Shown in pieces: positions 60,657-64,000 of a DNA stretch of 64,000 nt. The stretch comes from Hymenobacter properus (lineage in GTDB: Bacteria > Bacteroidota > Bacteroidia > Cytophagales > Hymenobacteraceae), in NCBI RefSeq assembly GCF_015694735.1, contig NZ_JADQDP010000003.1:186001-250000 (forward strand), given 5' to 3'. The notes under the pieces are model-generated. The model had not been told where the DNA came from, ran no database searches, and saw only the letters and a list, made by a program, of their open reading frames with translations. How positions within the stretch are numbered: the stretch's first letter is position 1; each line of letters begins with the position of its first letter. A program made the translations under genes and the position numbers.

Positions 60657-61076
60657 TTAGCGATTGGGAATATCACAGTGCACGCCGTACACGCTGGTCA
60701 GCCGCAGGTGTGGAACGGGAAAGGGGGCACCGTTGGCGGGACAGAAGCGCTGCACGGGTTGTTCGCCGGCCTTGGGGTCGTAGGTGAAATACACGCGCTG
60801 GCCCCGCTTGTTGAGGGTACCCAAATCGGCGAAGTTGGCCGCGGCCACGACGTTGGTATTGCCCAGGCTATCTGGAGCGGTGAACGGCTGAATGGACTTG
60901 CCAATGGGAAACTGGCTGTCGACCTGAATCAGGACGCCGTCCCAGCACCGGTCGCCCAGCACCACCCCCGAAATACACGTGGGCGTGGGTGGCACATCGT
61001 TTTTATCGGCATTTTGGCAGCTGGCAAGGCCGGCGCTTGCCAGCGCGAGAGCAAAAAAAAAGCGTTGGGTCAACAT
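60657..61076 (-). CDS. Small lipoprotein, paralogue 1
   Basis: 139 aa. Lipoprotein signal FFFALALASAGLASC (lipobox LASC). The mature part has four further cysteines in the pattern TCISGVVLGDRC, FCPAN and VHCD, suggesting two disulfides, and a likely beta-rich fold (VYFTYDPKAGEQPVQRF). I do not recognise the family. Its neighbour 61113-61523 is a clear paralogue with the same cysteine pattern, 36 nt upstream on the same strand, so both are probably one transcript. Envelope location is expected. Confidence 0.72.
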   Translation of the reverse strand: MLTQRFFFALALASAGLASCQNADKNDVPPTPTCISGVVLGDRCWDGVLIQVDSQFPIGKSIQPFTAPDSLGNTNVVAAANFADLGTLNKRGQRVYFTYDPKAGEQPVQRFCPANGAPFPVPHLRLTSVYGVHCDIPNR

Positions 61077-61112
61077 GGCAAAAAAGCGTATAGTTATTTG
61101 ACAACAAACCCC

Positions 61113-61523
61113 TTAGCGGGCCTGAACCGAGTCGCAAGACAGCGTCGAGACGTTGCTGAGCGTCACGAAGGGCACCGGCGTGGTGGTTCCATCGGCGGCC
61201 AGGCACACCATGCCGGGATTGGTTTGCGCGCTGGTGTAGGTGAAATGCAGGCGCTGGCCAACGCGGTTCAGGCGTGGGAGGCTTCCCGTGTTGGACACGG
61301 CCACCACGTTGTTGCCCAAAAAGCGGTTGCCGTACACCGAATAGGCTTTGGCGCCAATGGGGTAAGCCGGGTCGACGTCGACCAACATGCCCAGCATGCA
61401 CGTGGAGGCCACCACCGCGCCGCTGTAGCAGGCAGGCTGTGGGTCAGCACAGTGTTTTTTGCAGCCAAGGAGCGTGCCGGCCAGCAGCGCAGCCAAGCCG
61501 AGAGCGGAAAAAGTACGAAGCAT
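61113..61523 (-). CDS. Small lipoprotein, paralogue 2
   Basis: 136 aa from ATG 61523. Lipoprotein signal TFSALGLAALLAGTLLGC (lipobox LLGC). The mature sequence matches paralogue 1: ACYSGAVVASTCMLGMLVDV, YPIGAKAYS, LGNNVVAVSN, LPRLNRVGQRLHFTYTSAQT, VCLAAD and LSCD, retaining the four cysteines. Function unknown. A longer open frame upstream of 61523 lacks similarity and would remove the signal peptide, so the ATG at 61523 is chosen. Confidence 0.72.
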   Translation of the reverse strand: MLRTFSALGLAALLAGTLLGCKKHCADPQPACYSGAVVASTCMLGMLVDVDPAYPIGAKAYSVYGNRFLGNNVVAVSNTGSLPRLNRVGQRLHFTYTSAQTNPGMVCLAADGTTTPVPFVTLSNVSTLSCDSVQAR

Positions 61524-61599
61524 GAGCGGGGCCTTTAAAGTGCGAGAAGCGGAATCAGGGCCCTGACCGCCAACCGCTCGCTGGCGTTGCACCGCCCAT

Positions 61600-61630
61600 A
61601 AAAAAACGGCGGCCTCTTTCGAGGCCGCCG
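61600..61630 (-). terminator. Intrinsic terminator after yceI
   Basis: A 10-bp stem CGGCGGCCTC / GAGGCCGCCG with loop TTTC (GAAA on the minus strand), followed on the minus strand by a run of T. It begins 28 bases after the yceI stop. Confidence 0.88.
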
Positions 61631-61657
61631 CTACACTATACGCTCCGTTTGCTGCAA

Positions 61658-62221
61658 TTACGCCTGTTTGGCAAACTGCACGTTGGCAATCAGCTTCACG
61701 TCGTCGCCCAGCACAATGGCGCCGGCTTCGGTGATGCCACCCCAGGTGAGACCGAACTCCTTGCGGTTGATTTTGCCAGTTACCTCGAAGCCAGCTTTGG
61801 TGTTGCCGTAGAAGTCCACGGCCGAGCCGCCGTATTCGGCTTCCAGGGTCACGGGCTTGGTTACGTCTTTCATGGTGAGGTTGCCGGTCAGCTTGTAGCT
61901 GTCGCCGTCTTTCACCATCGACGTCGATACGAATTTGATGGTCGGGAATTTGGCCACGTCGAAGAACTCCTCGCCTTTCAGGTGGCCGTCGCGCATCTCC
62001 TGGTTGGTGTCGATGCTGTCCACGTCGAGCGAAAACTCTACCTGGGCATTCTCAAAGTTGTTTTCGCTGGCCGACTCCATCGTGCCCTGGAAGGACTTAA
62101 ACGAGCCCGTTACGGTGGAAATAACCAGGTGCTTGATTTTGAACTGCACTTCGGAGTGCGTGGGGTCCAGCGTCCATTTGGTGGCGGTGGTGTTGGCGGC
62201 GGAAGCAGTGATTTCAGACAT
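61658..62221 (-). CDS. YceI family protein
   Basis: 187 aa from ATG 62221. A lipocalin-like beta barrel that binds isoprenoid or amphiphilic molecules. Family blocks: WTLDPTHSEVQFKIKHLVIS near the start, GSFKSFQGTMES, FSLDVDSIDTNQEMRDGHLK, GEEFFDVAKFPTIKFVSTSM, TGNLTMKDVTKPVTLEAEYG, and GKINRKEFGLTWGGITEAGA. No signal peptide is visible, so it is probably cytoplasmic, unlike the periplasmic E. coli protein. It carries a Bacteroidetes -7 box and a perfect palindrome upstream, suggesting repressor control. Confidence 0.94.
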   Translation of the reverse strand: MSEITASAANTTATKWTLDPTHSEVQFKIKHLVISTVTGSFKSFQGTMESASENNFENAQVEFSLDVDSIDTNQEMRDGHLKGEEFFDVAKFPTIKFVSTSMVKDGDSYKLTGNLTMKDVTKPVTLEAEYGGSAVDFYGNTKAGFEVTGKINRKEFGLTWGGITEAGAIVLGDDVKLIANVQFAKQA

Positions 62222-62254
62222 GGCGTTTGGGGTTTTGAGTTTGGTTTGGTGATG

Positions 62255-62262
62255 CAAAGATA
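62255..62262 (-). promoter_or_regulatory. yceI promoter -7 box (TATCTTTG)
   Basis: The minus strand reads TATCTTTG, an exact TAnnTTTG match, ending 33 bases before the yceI ATG. The expected -33 region falls inside the palindrome at 62272-62292. Confidence 0.65.
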
Positions 62263-62271
62263 ACAAATGTT

Positions 62272-62292
62272 TGTACATAAAATGTATGTACA
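62272..62292. promoter_or_regulatory. Operator-like palindrome upstream of yceI
   Basis: TGTACATA-AAATG-TATGTACA is a perfect 8-bp inverted repeat with a 5-nt spacer, about one helical turn or so upstream of the -7 box. It has the size and symmetry of a binding site for a dimeric HTH repressor such as a MarR- or TetR-type protein. No regulator gene is adjacent in the window. Confidence 0.65.
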
Positions 62293-62425
62293 TCGTTTAT
62301 CTTTTTTGCCCAACGATTTTCAATAGTAAAAGTTCATAACCAGGTCACAATCTTCCGCGTTTTCCGCACTAACCTATTCAACACCAGCAATTTGACTATT
62401 ATTGCCAATGCCTTATTCTCTTCGC

Positions 62426-62459
62426 AAAAAAAGCCCCGACTTGGCAGCCGGGGCTTTTT
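62426..62459 (-). terminator. Intrinsic terminator after the pappalysin-type protease gene
   Basis: Stem AAGCCCCG / CGGGGCTT with an internal loop, followed on the minus strand by TTTTTTGCG, 39 bases beyond the stop at 62498. Confidence 0.82.
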
Positions 62460-62497
62460 GAATCATGCGGCAGCGCTATTAGCGCTTTGGCCGGCGC

Positions 62498-64000
62498 CTA
62501 TTGCTTCACAAAGCGCTGGTGTGTGGTGCTGCTGCCGTCGTTGATGGAAATGGTGTAGATGCCGCTGCGCAGCCCCGACACGTTCACCTGCCCTTCGTCG
62601 AAGGAAAGGCCCTTGATTTCGGCGCCACGCACGTCGAAAACGCGCACCGTGAAGGGCTGGGCCGGGTCGGCGTTCAGCGGGCGGGCAATGCTTAGCACCT
62701 CCGTAGCCGGGTTGGGGTACACGGTGTAGCGGTCGGGCAGGGCGTTGGTGTTGCCGGCACGGGCTACCACGGCGCTTTCGGTGCGGGCTGTGCCGCCGGT
62801 CACGTTCAGGGTGTAGTCCTCGGTTTCGCCGTAGCTGTAGCTGTTGCAGCTGGTGGTGGCCGAGTTGTCGCTCATCACCACGCGCAAGCGGGTGCTGCCG
62901 CTCTTGGCCGTGGCCGGTACCGTGAACGAAGCCGACCGCGTGGCCGAGCTGGTGCTGCCAGCCGCCGATACAATGGTTTCGCCCGCGTCGGTGAACACGC
63001 CGTTCTGGTTCCAGTCGGCGTAAATCTTGAAGTACTCGGTGTAAGCCGAGCTAGTAGCGAAACCAGCCGAGAAGTAGATGGTCTGCGTCGAGCCAGCGGC
63101 CACGCTGGTGCTCAGCGCCGTGCCGTTGTAGTAGCCGCCGTCGGCGCCCGAGCTGCGGCTGATGCTGCCGAGCTGCACCAGGTCCACGTACTCGTAGGCC
63201 ACGCTGCTGCCCTTGCTGGTGCAGTACGTGACGGTAGGCGGCGGGGTGGTGCCGCCGCTGGGTGCCACACCGCCCTGCGAGGTGAGCAGGCTGACGCGGG
63301 CGCCGCCGCTGGCAAACAGCGCGTTCATGCGCGAGCTTTGGCCGGTCGAGAACATGTACATGGCGGCATCGTCAACGTAGTCCATGTAGTTCATGAACAT
63401 GTCGCCATTCGGGCCGTTCGAGCAGCTCACGTGCGGGAAGGTGGGCTTGCCGTAGTTTTCGGCGCCCTGGTTGGGCGTATCGCTCACGTTGTCGGTGCCG
63501 GTGCAGGCGCCGTTGTCGTCGCCCCAGATGTGGTTCAGGTTCAGCCAGTGGCCGACTTCGTGGCTGGCGGTTCGGCCTAGGTTGTAGGGCGCCGTCACGG
63601 TGCCGGTGCGGCCAAAGTACACAGGCGAAATCACCACGCCGTCGGTACTGGCCGCGCCGCCTGGAAACTGCGCGTAGCCCAGGATGCCACCCCCAATGGT
63701 GCCCACCCACAGGTTCAGGTACTGGCTGGAGTTCCAGGCGTTCAAACCGCCGGTGCTGGTGCTCTTAATCTTGTCGGCGGTGCCCCAGCTGGTGGTAGTG
63801 CTGCTTTTGCGCTCAATGCCCGTGGTGGCGTTGCCGTTGGGGTCGCGCTTGGCCAGCGTGAACTGGATGCCCACATCAGCCACCAAGCCGGCAAAGGCGC
63901 TGGGGGTTTTGGTGTAATCGGCGTTGAGCTTGTGGTAGTCCTCGTTCAGCACGTCAATCTGCGACTGAATCTGGGCGTCGGAAATATTCTCCGAGGCCGT
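62498..64000 (-). CDS. T9SS-sorted pappalysin-type (M43B) zinc metalloprotease, 5' end off the window
   Basis: The frame is open to base 64000, so the N-terminus (signal and pro-region) is missing. The last 500 residues show the M43 catalytic domain with [20 protein letters not shown] (HExxHxxGxxH-like zinc site), the disulfide-type [13 protein letters not shown] and a Met-turn [16 protein letters not shown] domain follows ([20 protein letters not shown] ... [13 protein letters not shown]), then a Por sorting domain ([20 protein letters not shown] ... [20 protein letters not shown]). It is expected to be a secreted or surface-bound endopeptidase related to ulilysin/cytophagalysin. Confidence 0.93.
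   Translation of the reverse strand, partial: TASENISDAQIQSQIDVLNEDYHKLNADYTKTPSAFAGLVADVGIQFTLAKRDPNGNATTGIERKSSTTTSWGTADKIKSTSTGGLNAWNSSQYLNLWVGTIGGGILGYAQFPGGAASTDGVVISPVYFGRTGTVTAPYNLGRTASHEVGHWLNLNHIWGDDNGACTGTDNVSDTPNQGAENYGKPTFPHVSCSNGPNGDMFMNYMDYVDDAAMYMFSTGQSSRMNALFASGGARVSLLTSQGGVAPSGGTTPPPTVTYCTSKGSSVAYEYVDLVQLGSISRSSGADGGYYNGTALSTSVAAGSTQTIYFSAGFATSSAYTEYFKIYADWNQNGVFTDAGETIVSAAGSTSSATRSASFTVPATAKSGSTRLRVVMSDNSATTSCNSYSYGETEDYTLNVTGGTARTESAVVARAGNTNALPDRYTVYPNPATEVLSIARPLNADPAQPFTVRVFDVRGAEIKGLSFDEGQVNVSGLRSGIYTISINDGSSTTHQRFVKQ

Overview
The window looks like chromosomal DNA from a pigmented, high-GC member of the Bacteroidota, most likely Hymenobacter or a close Hymenobacteraceae relative. 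The evidence is compositional and family-based: GC-rich coding DNA, four proteins with type IX secretion (Por) C-terminal sorting domains, weak Shine-Dalgarno sequences, several sites matching the Bacteroidetes -7 promoter box TAnnTTTG, and family-level matches throughout. I could run no database search, so the genus is an inference.

Layout. 1-2,523: the 5' part of a glycoside hydrolase family 2 gene and two tRNAs (Leu-TAA, Gly-GCC), each followed by its own terminator. 2,654-12,680: housekeeping genes (mutS, a SpoU-type RNA methyltransferase, a membrane J-domain protein, TerC, YajQ, a GNAT enzyme, a broken Mpo1-like gene, a hotdog thioesterase, a NYN nuclease fused to a cold-shock domain, a YdjM-like membrane protein). 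12,943-18,855: mfd, an M50-like membrane protease, a DUF6624 protein and ElaA. 18,916-26,954: a PAS-only sensor, a DsbA/FrnE-like oxidoreductase, a YciE/F ferritin-like protein, an aldo/keto reductase, a YdeI/DUF1905 protein, a T9SS surface protein and two small envelope proteins. 27,050-37,244: NDH-2, an RsbQ-like hydrolase, a Gfo/Idh/MocA protein, a TolB-propeller membrane protein, SixA and polyphosphate kinase. 37,467-51,745: two T9SS cargo proteins, an outer-membrane barrel, HflX, cytochrome c, a GT4 glycosyltransferase with RfbC, MurF, an omega-amidase and a TPR protein. 51,913-64,000: an aminotransferase, a nine-PAS histidine kinase, MsrA, two SpoIIAA-like paralogues, a dihydroceramide-desaturase homologue, two paralogous lipoproteins, YceI and a T9SS pappalysin-type protease that runs off the window.

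There is no prophage, CRISPR array, integrase or transposase. The most striking non-coding signal is a set of ten two-armed intergenic palindromes in two related families. They share the core GAGCGCAGCGAAG. Their flanking bases differ in a compensatory way, their left ends usually lie within a few to a few tens of bases of a stop codon, and three of the larger type carry an internal terminator-like hairpin, in opposite orientation in one copy. They behave like REP/MITE-type elements and are my best candidate for an under-described system. Other points to check are an in-frame TGA in an otherwise intact Mpo1-like gene, a eukaryote-type sphingolipid desaturase homologue, and a perfect operator-like palindrome upstream of yceI.
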